A DNA stretch of 64,000 nucleotides, taken from NCBI GenBank assembly GCA_024698705.1, contig JAILQX010000030.1, forward strand, positions 1 through 64,000, read 5' to 3'. Source of the DNA: Lachnospiraceae bacterium. Lineage in GTDB: Bacteria; Bacillota; Clostridia; Lachnospirales; Lachnospiraceae. The first letter of the stretch is position 1, and each line of letters starts with the position of its first letter. A program made the position numbers and the translations under genes. This document shows positions 54,990-62,982 of the stretch, piece by piece. The notes beneath the pieces were generated by a model. The model was not told where the DNA came from. It saw only the letters and a list, made by a program, of their open reading frames with translations, and did not search any database.

Positions 54990-55778
54990 TCAGTACCCGC
55001 ATTCGCTGCATGGGCCACGCCCGCCGACTTCCGATAAACGTACGGTTTTTACGGTCCTTTTGAGACCGCTGCAGTCAGCACTGCAATGATATTTATTACC
55101 TTCAGGTGTGATGAACAGCAGCCCTGTTCCTTTGCCACCACAGAGTTCGCATGGCTTATATGTCTCTCCGCTGTTGTTCCTTTTACTGTTTATGTCTTCA
55201 CAGGCTACAACGTTTACCGTTATGTTCAGGTGATCACATCCCCGGTTTCTATGATAAACAGTCCCATACTCCGTGATATAGACATATTCTTCCTCTTTTG
55301 ATGTATCATTACCGGCCAGGACATCATAACCCGTCCACTTTCTGTATTTCATACATGCAACGGTAAATGAACTGTTATAGGAGACACTTTTTATCAGCGG
55401 ATTGATCGGAACCACTGACTCAAAGGTTACTATCTGATCTCCAAAGCTGTTTATGTCATTGGTTAAAAGAGCTTGGCTTCTGGCTATCTGCTGGACCTTT
55501 GATAATTCAGTCGAAAATCTGCCGAAGGCAACGATGATCATCATCAGATTGGCCATGAAGAATATAAACATCGGAAACGCGATCGCAGCTTCCACGCTTA
55601 CGGCACCTTTGAAGAAGCATGAAGACATCCTTTTTAAAAGTCTTATAAATTTGCTTTGAAAAGAGCAGTTTTTATTTGATTTTTTGTTTGGGGAACGCAT
55701 TCGGAGAATATCTGTAATCTTTTTTGTTTTGTGAGAACTGTTTGAGTGTATTTTTTCTTTTAAAAAGGACATCCCCAT
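54990..55778 (-). CDS. TadE-like protein with two C-terminal Cys/His repeats
   Basis: A 262-residue protein. A basic N-terminus of about 55 residues precedes the pilin-like segment KGAVSVEAAIAFPMFIFFM, with glutamate at position 5 after the glycine. A TadE-like domain follows. Residues about 165-262 contain two copies of a unit shaped YVYITEYGTVYHRNRGCDHL ... YKPCELCG and LLFITPEGNKYHCSADCSGL ... PCSECG, each with one histidine and three cysteines or more. Similar units occur at the ends of various Firmicute secreted proteins and probably bind zinc. The gene overlaps nothing and its stop precedes the second peptidase start by one base. Confidence 0.85.
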   Translation of the reverse strand: MGMSFLKEKIHSNSSHKTKKITDILRMRSPNKKSNKNCSFQSKFIRLLKRMSSCFFKGAVSVEAAIAFPMFIFFMANLMMIIVAFGRFSTELSKVQQIARSQALLTNDINSFGDQIVTFESVVPINPLIKSVSYNSSFTVACMKYRKWTGYDVLAGNDTSKEEEYVYITEYGTVYHRNRGCDHLNITVNVVACEDINSKRNNSGETYKPCELCGGKGTGLLFITPEGNKYHCSADCSGLKRTVKTVRLSEVGGRGPCSECGY

Positions 55779-55803
55779 GCTTCTTCCGCGCTCCTTTTAC
55801 CGC

Positions 55804-57252
55804 TTATCTGTATGAGTAACCGCGTTTGATTGAACAGCCGTATCCGTAACGGCTGGATATATTGGCCTGTGCGGACAGCTGGTAGATCTGGTTATCCATC
55901 TTAAAACCGGCGTTTCCCGGTGTCAGTCTTATATCCATTTCCATGATATCCATAAGTTTCATATTCTGATCCTTATCATTTTTAACTGCCACAAAGCCGT
56001 ATAAAAAGTCTTTATATGCCAGGTTTGGGGATGATGGTACATGATACTCCGACAGATGTGCCTTAAAATCCACTATCTGCGTAATTGGAGTATTCCAGTC
56101 GGCACTTGTTTTGACGGCTCCTAGTCTGTTTCCGTCAAACAGTATCCTAAGATCCTTGGCACTTTCCGCATATCCCCACGCCAGCAATATCGACTGCTTG
56201 ACAGGTTCCACCAGTTCAGGCATACCGATCGCCGATGTTGCTGCCAAAGCCAGTTCCATAGCCTCCTGCTGCTTCCCTGCATCAGTATAAAGATAAGCCA
56301 TGTTTACGGCATATCTGATCCTGAATATCTTCTCTACGACTTCTTCCAGATTTTCCATATCTCCCGATCTTCCCGCGATCATGTATTCTATCTGATAATC
56401 GAGTCTTGAACTGTCTTTTATCTCTCCGTAATATCCCAGCTTGTCAAATACATATTGCTCAAACAGCAACTTATCCGACAGTGAATACGGCGATTCCTGC
56501 TCACTGTAAAGTCCATGACCGTTTACATAGCCTCTGTGGCTGATATAAGCATCTATATCAGCCACTTTGACTGAAAGGTTTGCACCGTCACCAAATGCAT
56601 AATACATGGCACCGCTCAGGGACAGTTTTTCCACGGCATCTGCGGGATTACTGATACCTACGGGGTCTTCATCTTCCGCCAGAGTCGCATTATAATCATT
56701 TATCAGTTCGTCGATCTCTCCTTCGACAGACTCCCTCTGTTCGCTATACATATCATATTGTCCGAGACCGGATTCGATATCGAGCGGATTGAATTCGGAA
56801 TCTGATATCAGGCTCAGACCGGTCTTTGTTTTCATGTATCTGACTATCTGATATCTCATGACCGTACCATCCTCATCCGAAGCGAAACTGACAGCATCCA
56901 GAATAGCATTATCCGCTGTCATTGCAGTAAGATCCTTACCTATCCCGTATGTATTGCCGGCCTCAAAGTTCATGTTCATATAGCGGAGGAGGTGAGACTT
57001 TGTATAGTCCACACTTCCTGTTCCGCCATATGAGTCATCAATGAACAGCAAGCCATATCTGTTTAACATCTGTCTGTTATATTCCGCAAATATACTGTTC
57101 AACCCCGCATCCATGACCATTTCCGCCCGGTATCTGACGGTCTGGTGTCTTACCGCAGATATCACGGTCATCACGACTATGATCATGATGCCAAGCATAA
57201 GCGACAGATATACTGTTATATAACCTTCAACTTTTTTTTTCATATTTCCCAT
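55804..57252 (-). CDS. DUF5702-type Tad operon protein (TadG-like)
   Basis: A 482-residue envelope protein with an N-terminal membrane segment (VEGYITVYLSLMLGIMIIVV). A large extracellular region follows, as in DUF5702 proteins of clostridial Tad operons. The segment resembles the TadE/TadG class but has tyrosine where the conserved glutamate should be. It starts ATG at 57252, seven bases after the Flp pilin stop. A start three codons later is also possible and the ribosome site is poor. It is likely an assembly or tip component; no enzymatic motif is seen. Confidence 0.8.
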   Translation of the reverse strand: MGNMKKKVEGYITVYLSLMLGIMIIVVMTVISAVRHQTVRYRAEMVMDAGLNSIFAEYNRQMLNRYGLLFIDDSYGGTGSVDYTKSHLLRYMNMNFEAGNTYGIGKDLTAMTADNAILDAVSFASDEDGTVMRYQIVRYMKTKTGLSLISDSEFNPLDIESGLGQYDMYSEQRESVEGEIDELINDYNATLAEDEDPVGISNPADAVEKLSLSGAMYYAFGDGANLSVKVADIDAYISHRGYVNGHGLYSEQESPYSLSDKLLFEQYVFDKLGYYGEIKDSSRLDYQIEYMIAGRSGDMENLEEVVEKIFRIRYAVNMAYLYTDAGKQQEAMELALAATSAIGMPELVEPVKQSILLAWGYAESAKDLRILFDGNRLGAVKTSADWNTPITQIVDFKAHLSEYHVPSSPNLAYKDFLYGFVAVKNDKDQNMKLMDIMEMDIRLTPGNAGFKMDNQIYQLSAQANISSRYGYGCSIKRGYSYR

Positions 57253-57259
57253 ATTTTGA

Positions 57260-57436
57260 TCAGATTGAATTTGCCTGTGAATTGATCTTTTCAAATATCG
57301 TGTTTACAAGAGCCGTCAACTGAGACTTGAAGATGATGACCAATCCTATAAGTACAACGATTATAAGGATGACTTCCACCGTCCCCATTCCGTCTTCTTC
57401 CGTCAAAAATTCTCTGATCCCTTTTCTCTTTATCAT
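57260..57436 (-). CDS. Flp-type (type IVb) major pilin
   Basis: A 58-residue prepilin, shorter than common gene-calling cut-offs. It begins MIKRKGIREFLTEEDG, and the cleavage glycine is followed by MGTVEVILIIVVLIGLVIIF with glutamate at position 5. The rest is a short amphipathic tail. This is the standard Flp layout, except that valine replaces the usual tyrosine after the glutamate. AAAGGAG lies eight bases before the ATG. It sits between tadC and the DUF5702 gene, where the pilin is expected, and is very probably the main pilus subunit. Confidence 0.9.
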   Translation of the reverse strand: MIKRKGIREFLTEEDGMGTVEVILIIVVLIGLVIIFKSQLTALVNTIFEKINSQANSI

Positions 57437-57460
57437 AATTCTCGCTCCTTTCGGGATGTT

Positions 57461-58834
57461 TTATGCTCCGAAGGAGGCATAAGCCGGTACGATTATGATT
57501 ATCATCACTATCCCCAGCATGATCATCATGGGAAATAAAAGCTTTGTCTGTGCTTCCTCACCCATTCTTCTGGCAATCTGCTTTCTTTCCTCAAATGCAA
57601 CCTTTGATTCATAGTTAAGTGCACTCATTAGGCCTGTTGACCCTTTTTGCAGATTCTGTATGAGCAATGTCATCAGTTTTTTATAGTTCATCAGATTGCA
57701 TTTTCTGCCAAAATAGTCATAGCATTCTTCCTGTGATGCTCCGTCACGCATACGTTTATTGCACAACAGAAGCTCATCATACACGTACCTTGGCTTTTCA
57801 CCCTCCTTCAATAACAATTTATAATCTTCTCCCATTCGTTCAAAAGCCGCTCTGAGCGTCATACCCGATCCTATCAGTAACTGCAGTTTACTGACGAATT
57901 CCGAATATTCAAGGCTAAGTAACTGATTTCTCTTCCTGTATTTTTTTGCCAAATCGTTATCAATACCTATCCATATTCCCAGCAAAGCCAATACCAGCAA
58001 TGTGGCCAGCATTGCCATCAACGGACTGCATGGTTTTTTCCAGCTTATCGGACCTGCATTATTGGACAAAGGTAACTGAAGGTATGCGTCATATTGGGTT
58101 TCCTCCTGCTTTTGCTGAACAGAGGCGATTATCTCATTTAATATTTTTTCATCTTCGGTCATTCTGATCGGATATATGGTTAAATTAAAGCTGTGTTCAT
58201 ATCTGTGATCCCGATATGTCAGGATTGCGATCAGCTCGCATTTACTGCCTTCTTCATCAGGCTTTTCATCTCCCAGAACTCCGTCGGCATGTATAAGACC
58301 GTAGTTTCGTGTCTCCCAGACTATGCTGAACGGATATCCTTCGACATTTTTTACGGTATTTAGATCACCCGTAACATTGTCAGGTCCGGGATTATCCGCA
58401 CAGAGTATTACTCCGAGTTCTTTTATGCACTCTTCTGCCAGGATATCCAACTCTTCTTCCCTGTAAATACGTTCCGAAACATCTATCGTGACTTCATATT
58501 CTTCTTCATTTGACGTGGCAATCAACGTAGTCTCATACTTGCTTTCACCATAATCGTTCCTTGCAAGTCTGTTCTCTTCATCCGGGATATTGTCGGTAAG
58601 TTCGCTTATCAGCAGGGCAAGCAGCAATATTGATCCGACAACTGTAAAGAGGATCATGTTTTCTATCTTTTTTAAGTAAAACTCCTCAACAAGTGTCTTA
58701 CCCTCTTTTCCAGGATTCAGACCCGCAAGCATGTTGTAGGTATCCTTGGAATACGCCGATATATGCATCCTTTCCGCATTTTTCAGATGTTTTTTCCATA
58801 TAAGTTTTGATATTTTCTTAAAAAGTTCGTTCAT
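57461..58834 (-). CDS. TadC-like type II/IV secretion F protein with inserted ectodomain
   Basis: A 457-residue inner-membrane platform protein. A cytoplasmic N-terminus precedes a helix near 60-78. A long extracytoplasmic insert (about 80-270) is followed by a second helix (about 272-292). The C-terminal half has the T2SF domain (FVSKLQLLIGSGMTLRAAFE) and ends with a helix. The insert includes FSIVWETRNYGLIHADGV and LTYRDHRYEHSFNLTIYP, which read like a bacterial Ig-like fold. Ordinary TadC is about 290-320 residues without this. AGGTG lies six bases before the ATG; a GTG three codons earlier abuts the tadB stop. Confidence 0.85.
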   Translation of the reverse strand: MNELFKKISKLIWKKHLKNAERMHISAYSKDTYNMLAGLNPGKEGKTLVEEFYLKKIENMILFTVVGSILLLALLISELTDNIPDEENRLARNDYGESKYETTLIATSNEEEYEVTIDVSERIYREEELDILAEECIKELGVILCADNPGPDNVTGDLNTVKNVEGYPFSIVWETRNYGLIHADGVLGDEKPDEEGSKCELIAILTYRDHRYEHSFNLTIYPIRMTEDEKILNEIIASVQQKQEETQYDAYLQLPLSNNAGPISWKKPCSPLMAMLATLLVLALLGIWIGIDNDLAKKYRKRNQLLSLEYSEFVSKLQLLIGSGMTLRAAFERMGEDYKLLLKEGEKPRYVYDELLLCNKRMRDGASQEECYDYFGRKCNLMNYKKLMTLLIQNLQKGSTGLMSALNYESKVAFEERKQIARRMGEEAQTKLLFPMMIMLGIVMIIIIVPAYASFGA

Positions 58835-58843
58835 ATATTTCAC

Positions 58844-59608
58844 CTAAACAGCTATATCCGTGATCTTTACCGACATATATATGCTCAAAATATATAAGCA
58901 AAGGCAGATTGTCATGATGATACGGCCCGCAATATTGTCATAAAGGCAGTTAAAAAAGCCTTTTGAAGTGAGCTCTATATAGAAAATGATAAAAAACGGG
59001 ACCATATTCATTATCTTCTGCTCAAATTTTTTGGCGCTTATGATGGTCTTGATCTCTTCAAGCACGCTCACCCGCTCCTCGGCAACCTTTATAAATGATT
59101 CAATGATCTCCCCAATGTTGCCACCTGTCCGGTTTCCTATGATAAGAACACTTGAAAAATCCCTTATATCGGAAATGTTGCTCCTCCTGCCCATGTCATA
59201 AAGCATACCGGTCAGGCTTTTGTTATTTCTCAATCCGTTCTTTATCACAGCCAGTTCTCTTGCAATTACACTTCTGTCCCCGTAAAACATGACCATATCC
59301 TTGTAACTTTCAATAAATGCATTTTCCAGGGAATAACCTGCCTTCAATGAACTGTTGACCGCTATCAGGGCATCCTTAAACTGTATCTGCAGGTCGTATT
59401 TACGCTTTTCGCACAATTCTTTCTCCTTTATTTGCAGATACACCAATATAAGCGGTGTCGCCAGGATAGTTAAGAATACCGACCTGTAAAAAAAATATCC
59501 GAACAGGCATATCAGTCCCAGTCCCTGTGATCCGTATATAAATAGTTCTTTTATATTCATTTTGTAACTGTCATAGCTTAATTCCTGCCGCTCTGAGCTT
59601 TTCATCAT
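58844..59608 (-). CDS. TadB-like type II/IV secretion F protein
   Basis: A 254-residue membrane platform protein of the pilus. Two helices near the N-terminus (about 25-50) precede a T2SF domain (FKDALIAVNSSLKAGYSLENAF and GNRTGGNIGEIIESF), and two helices lie at the C-terminus. GGGAG lies nine bases before the ATG at 59608. The start overlaps the tadA end by 38 bases. A Met after the tadA stop (59560) is possible but lacks a ribosome site. It pairs with TadC to form the membrane base that TadA drives. Confidence 0.88.
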   Translation of the reverse strand: MMKSSERQELSYDSYKMNIKELFIYGSQGLGLICLFGYFFYRSVFLTILATPLILVYLQIKEKELCEKRKYDLQIQFKDALIAVNSSLKAGYSLENAFIESYKDMVMFYGDRSVIARELAVIKNGLRNNKSLTGMLYDMGRRSNISDIRDFSSVLIIGNRTGGNIGEIIESFIKVAEERVSVLEEIKTIISAKKFEQKIMNMVPFFIIFYIELTSKGFFNCLYDNIAGRIIMTICLCLYILSIYMSVKITDIAV

Positions 59609-60800
59609 GTATAAGATCTCCCACTTTCCGCAATGACCCGCTGACATTCGTCATTGTTGAATATTCATCTTCCTCGAAACTGTACAGTTCATTCATGATC
59701 ACATCACCGTTTTCGTATCTGTCCAGTTCATTTATCTCCAGAACCCGTCGGCTTCTGTCCCTCATTCGTCCGAGATGGATGATGATATCCACTCCGCTGC
59801 ATATCTGTCTGCGTATTGCCGTGACCGGCAGATCGACCGCCATAAGTATCATGGTTTCAAGTCTTGCGATCGTATCTTTTGCACTGTTCGCATGAACCGT
59901 TGACATGCTTCCGTCATGTCCGCAATTCATGGCGGAACAGATCATATCCATAGCCTCTTTTCCTCTTACTTCACCTACTACTATCCTGTTTGGCCTCATT
60001 CTAAGGCTGGTTTTTATCAGATCTCTTATGGTGATCTCGTTGCAGCCCTCGGTATTGGCGTTTTTCGTCTCTAGTCGGACCAGATTATCTATTCCCTGTA
60101 TCTGCAGTTCGGCGCTGTCTTCGATCGTTATGATCCTTTCATCGGAGGGGATATAGGCGGATAAGGCATTTAAGAATGTCGTCTTTCCGCTCCCGGTCCC
60201 GCCACTGACTATGATGTTATAACCGGCAATGACCATCTTTTTCAGTACTTCTGCTACTTCCTCCGTAAGAGAACCTATCCCTATCAGCTGCTTCATGGTG
60301 AACGGTGAATCCGGAAACCTTCTTATGGTCATGATCGGTCCGTTTAATGCGACCGGATTCAGAACAACATTGACTCTTGAGCCGTTTTTAAGCCTGGCAT
60401 CCACTATGGGACTGCTGTCATTTACCACTCTGTTGCAACCGGCAACTATCTGCTGAATGATGTCCCTCAGCCTCTGTTCGGATTCAAATCGTTTGTTTAT
60501 CTTTGTAAGTTGCCCTCTCTTCTCAACAAATATATTATCCGGACCGTTTATCATGATCTCCGTGATCTCACTGTCATCCACCAGATCCTGCAATATATCC
60601 AGTCTTCTCATGGAATGAAGGATCTTTTTGCCGAGCTTTACCCTGTCAGACAGTGAGATATACTCATTCCTGCTCCGGTCACTTATCTTCTGAGCGATTA
60701 TCTCTTCCAGCTTCTCATCGGATATCTCGCCTTTGAACTCCAGACCCTCGAATATTTCCTTTCTGAGCTCATTGCATACCTTATCCATATCGCTAAACAT
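59571..60800 (-). CDS. tadA: TadA/CpaF pilus assembly ATPase
   Basis: A 409-residue cytoplasmic hexameric ATPase that powers Flp pilus assembly. Walker A is VSGGTGSGKTTFLNAL and Walker B lies in RPNRIVVGEVRGKEAMDM. The Asp box ITIEDSAELQ and the His box CGHDGSMSTVHANSA are present. An N-terminal domain of about 100 residues includes SEITEIMINGPDNIFVEKRG, which is typical of CpaF. GGGGG precedes the ATG. It overlaps the tadZ stop by eight bases. Confidence 0.96.
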   Translation of the reverse strand: MFSDMDKVCNELRKEIFEGLEFKGEISDEKLEEIIAQKISDRSRNEYISLSDRVKLGKKILHSMRRLDILQDLVDDSEITEIMINGPDNIFVEKRGQLTKINKRFESEQRLRDIIQQIVAGCNRVVNDSSPIVDARLKNGSRVNVVLNPVALNGPIMTIRRFPDSPFTMKQLIGIGSLTEEVAEVLKKMVIAGYNIIVSGGTGSGKTTFLNALSAYIPSDERIITIEDSAELQIQGIDNLVRLETKNANTEGCNEITIRDLIKTSLRMRPNRIVVGEVRGKEAMDMICSAMNCGHDGSMSTVHANSAKDTIARLETMILMAVDLPVTAIRRQICSGVDIIIHLGRMRDRSRRVLEINELDRYENGDVIMNELYSFEEDEYSTMTNVSGSLRKVGDLIHDEKLRAAGIKL

Positions 60801-61785
60801 CTGCCAGTACCCCCTGCAATATGCTCTTCACATAATCACCGAACTCTCCTGTTCCGAGATTTCCTATCCGTCCTCCCATACGGTGCTGATGTAAGACATT
60901 ACACTTTTTTGTTTTCTGCAAAACGTCCTCATAGCCTGATTTCTTCAAGTTATCCTCGTATGCAGTCATTTTGCTTATCGCGACTTCGTCATTTTCCAGT
61001 GTTGTGATGATCGCGTCAGATATGTGAAGGAGCTCATATAAGCCGTTTATCGCGTCCGAAAGATCCAGGATCAGATATTCATATTCCGTTTCCCTCTCGA
61101 TCATGTCGATCAGGCTCTTCCATTCTTCACCGTCTATCGAGATCAGGTCTGCCTGGTTGTCAAAAGGCGGTATCATATCAAGACCCTCCACGTTTTCGAC
61201 CATACTTGCCAGAGCAGCTCCGAATCCGGTATTTTTACTGTGCATATGATAAAAAAGGTCTCCTATATCCTTTGCGTATTCCTTTCCCAGAAGAGTATTT
61301 AAGCCCGAATAACTCTCCAAATTCATGTAGAGGGTCTTGCTTTTCCGGCTTAACAACTGTCCCATCCCTATCGCCATTGTTGTCGACAGTGACCTCTTTA
61401 CGGGTGTGAAATAAGAGATTATCTTCATATTTGTCTTACGGTTCACTATCAGCCCTATATTGTCGAGTGTGGCCAGGATCTCATTGATATCCCTGATGAT
61501 CCTGTCACCGCTCTGATATTTGCATATATAGTGCAATCCGTCTTTTGTTTCTTTCTTGACCGATGAAAGGATAAATACCTCTCCGCTCACGTTTTTGGCC
61601 AGATCCAGTGCTCCTTCGTCGATCAGCGCGATCCTCGGCGGATTATTGGTGCAGTAATCCTTAAATTCTTCCCTGTCACTTATGGCCCTTACGTAAAATG
61701 AAAAACTGTCCGTCATATTTAAGAAACCCGCCAGTTTAGCCGCGTATACCTTCTCATCGTCATATATAACCGCAAAATGTCTCAA
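60793..61785 (-). CDS. TadZ/CpaE-like localisation protein with degenerate P-loop
   Basis: A 330-residue protein. A receiver-like N-terminal domain (about 1-115, MRHFAVIYDDEKVYAAKLAG) precedes a ParA/MinD-like domain. TadZ proteins place the pilus machine at a cell site. In ParA ATPases the P-loop is KGGVGKTT; here the aligned segment reads TPVKRSLSTT, lacking the glycines and the P-loop lysine position. It is therefore unlikely to hydrolyse ATP. The start is TTG with GGAGG nine bases upstream. It is the second gene of the operon. Confidence 0.82.
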   Translation of the reverse strand: MRHFAVIYDDEKVYAAKLAGFLNMTDSFSFYVRAISDREEFKDYCTNNPPRIALIDEGALDLAKNVSGEVFILSSVKKETKDGLHYICKYQSGDRIIRDINEILATLDNIGLIVNRKTNMKIISYFTPVKRSLSTTMAIGMGQLLSRKSKTLYMNLESYSGLNTLLGKEYAKDIGDLFYHMHSKNTGFGAALASMVENVEGLDMIPPFDNQADLISIDGEEWKSLIDMIERETEYEYLILDLSDAINGLYELLHISDAIITTLENDEVAISKMTAYEDNLKKSGYEDVLQKTKKCNVLHQHRMGGRIGNLGTGEFGDYVKSILQGVLADV

Positions 61786-61804
61786 TTCAAATATCCTCCG
61801 ATCA

Positions 61805-62233
61805 TTAAAATCTCCAAACAGTGCAGATGTACCATAACCCGTATCCCATAAAAAGCGGGACGGAAAGTCTTACAGTCATGTCCCCGCAATATTTATGTCT
61901 GCCTAACATTATCATCAAGCCCTTGAAAATAACCGCACCTGCGAAAGAAATGAAAAGAATTGTCAAAAAATCCGCCGGCTTTATATATAAAACCAGCATC
62001 ATAAGCAGTTTTACATCGCCCGCTCCCAGTCCACCGACCGTAAAAAACGCATAGAGCACGACAAATATAAGAAATGACACACCCACCCTTTTGAACAAGG
62101 TCTCCATGTCATGACTTATCCAAAAGAAAACCGATATCAGGGTCCCGAAGATTATGAGTATATTGGGGATCCTGGCACGATACATATCCCACAGGGCAGC
62201 GCAAAATAAAAGCAAAAACAACACTACGCCCAT
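61805..62233 (-). CDS. Prepilin peptidase, A24 family (CpaA/TadV-like), first copy
   Basis: A 142-residue membrane aspartic peptidase with about five helices. The catalytic aspartates are in CAALWDMYRARIPN near residue 17 and GGLGAGDVKLLM near residue 73, the classic GxGDxK motif. It should cleave and so mature the Flp and TadE-type prepilins of this operon. AAGG lies eight bases before the chosen ATG, and a GTG three codons earlier is part of that site. It is the first gene of the Tad operon. Confidence 0.92.
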   Translation of the reverse strand: MGVVLFLLLFCAALWDMYRARIPNILIIFGTLISVFFWISHDMETLFKRVGVSFLIFVVLYAFFTVGGLGAGDVKLLMMLVLYIKPADFLTILFISFAGAVIFKGLMIMLGRHKYCGDMTVRLSVPLFMGYGLWYICTVWRF

Positions 62234-62333
62234 GTCGATCACCTTAATATTCTGTTAATAGTTTTTGATATCCGACGCGAATGAAGATTGCGTCATGAAA
62301 TCGATTTAGATTTGACTTTTTTTGTTGACTCGA

Positions 62334-62363
62334 AGTATAAACCCATCAAACGATATTTGTCCA
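62334..62363 (-). promoter_or_regulatory. Promoter of the Tad pilus operon
   Basis: TGGACA (62358-62363) and TATACT (62334-62339) lie 18 bases apart on the minus strand, one mismatch each from consensus. The predicted leader is about 90 bases. The rest of the 230-base gap is AT-rich with no other recognised signal. Confidence 0.65.
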
Positions 62364-62464
62364 GTAGATTTTTTAAAAATGTTATTTTTTATGACTTCTA
62401 CATAAAATTTCACATAAAAGTTTGTTTCTTTTTTAAGAAATTTTTTCTGCCAAAAACAGAAGAA

Positions 62465-62488
62465 AGGATTCCTTATACCAGGAATCCT
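62465..62488 (-). terminator. Terminator overlapping the end of fliS
   Basis: Arms 62465-62472 and 62481-62488 form a perfect eight-pair stem. The fliS stop codon lies in the loop, and a T-rich tract follows on the minus strand. It separates the flagellin-fliS unit from the Tad operon. Confidence 0.75.
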
Positions 62489-62943
62489 CTCTTGCTCACA
62501 TCATTTGACAGCTCATCCAATATTTGATTTTTACCGTATGTTATGCCCGTTACGACTTCCTGCGTGTTCTTCATGACCGGGACCGATGTATCCCTGTCCT
62601 TTACGGATTCATAGGATTCATGCAGTCTGTTCAAGTACGCTCTTACCTCTTCGATGGCTGCCAGATCACCGTTATACTTTGCATCCCTCAATCTTATCTT
62701 CATGTATAGGTAGAGCTTCTTCAGTGCTGCTGCTGGTTCATACTCATAATGCAGATTGGCGAGCATCTCATCTATGCATTTTCCCGCCATATCCAGATTA
62801 TTTCTGTATACTGCCTTATCATCCCTGTCATTGACCGCGTCACACAGATATGTGTCGGTCATCTCATAGCCTATCAATATCATCTCAACATTGTTGGCCT
62901 GTGAAATACGCATCGCATACTGTTTTTTAAGATCATCTCTCAT
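62473..62943 (-). CDS. fliS: Flagellar export chaperone FliS-like protein
   Basis: A 156-residue helical protein. The FliS pattern is visible: KKQYAMRISQANNVEMILIGY at the start, then helices through AGKCIDEMLANLHYEY and LYLYMKIRLRDAKYNGD, then RAYLNRLHESYE. FliS binds the flagellin C-terminus in the cytoplasm and prevents early polymerisation. The C-terminal 40 residues extend beyond typical FliS (about 125-130). GGAG lies ten bases before the ATG; a TTG six codons upstream is an alternative. It directly follows the flagellin gene. Confidence 0.85.
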   Translation of the reverse strand: MRDDLKKQYAMRISQANNVEMILIGYEMTDTYLCDAVNDRDDKAVYRNNLDMAGKCIDEMLANLHYEYEPAAALKKLYLYMKIRLRDAKYNGDLAAIEEVRAYLNRLHESYESVKDRDTSVPVMKNTQEVVTGITYGKNQILDELSNDVSKRGFLV

Positions 62944-62982
62944 ATACGTTCCACTCCTCAAACCGGACAGGTGACATCACGT

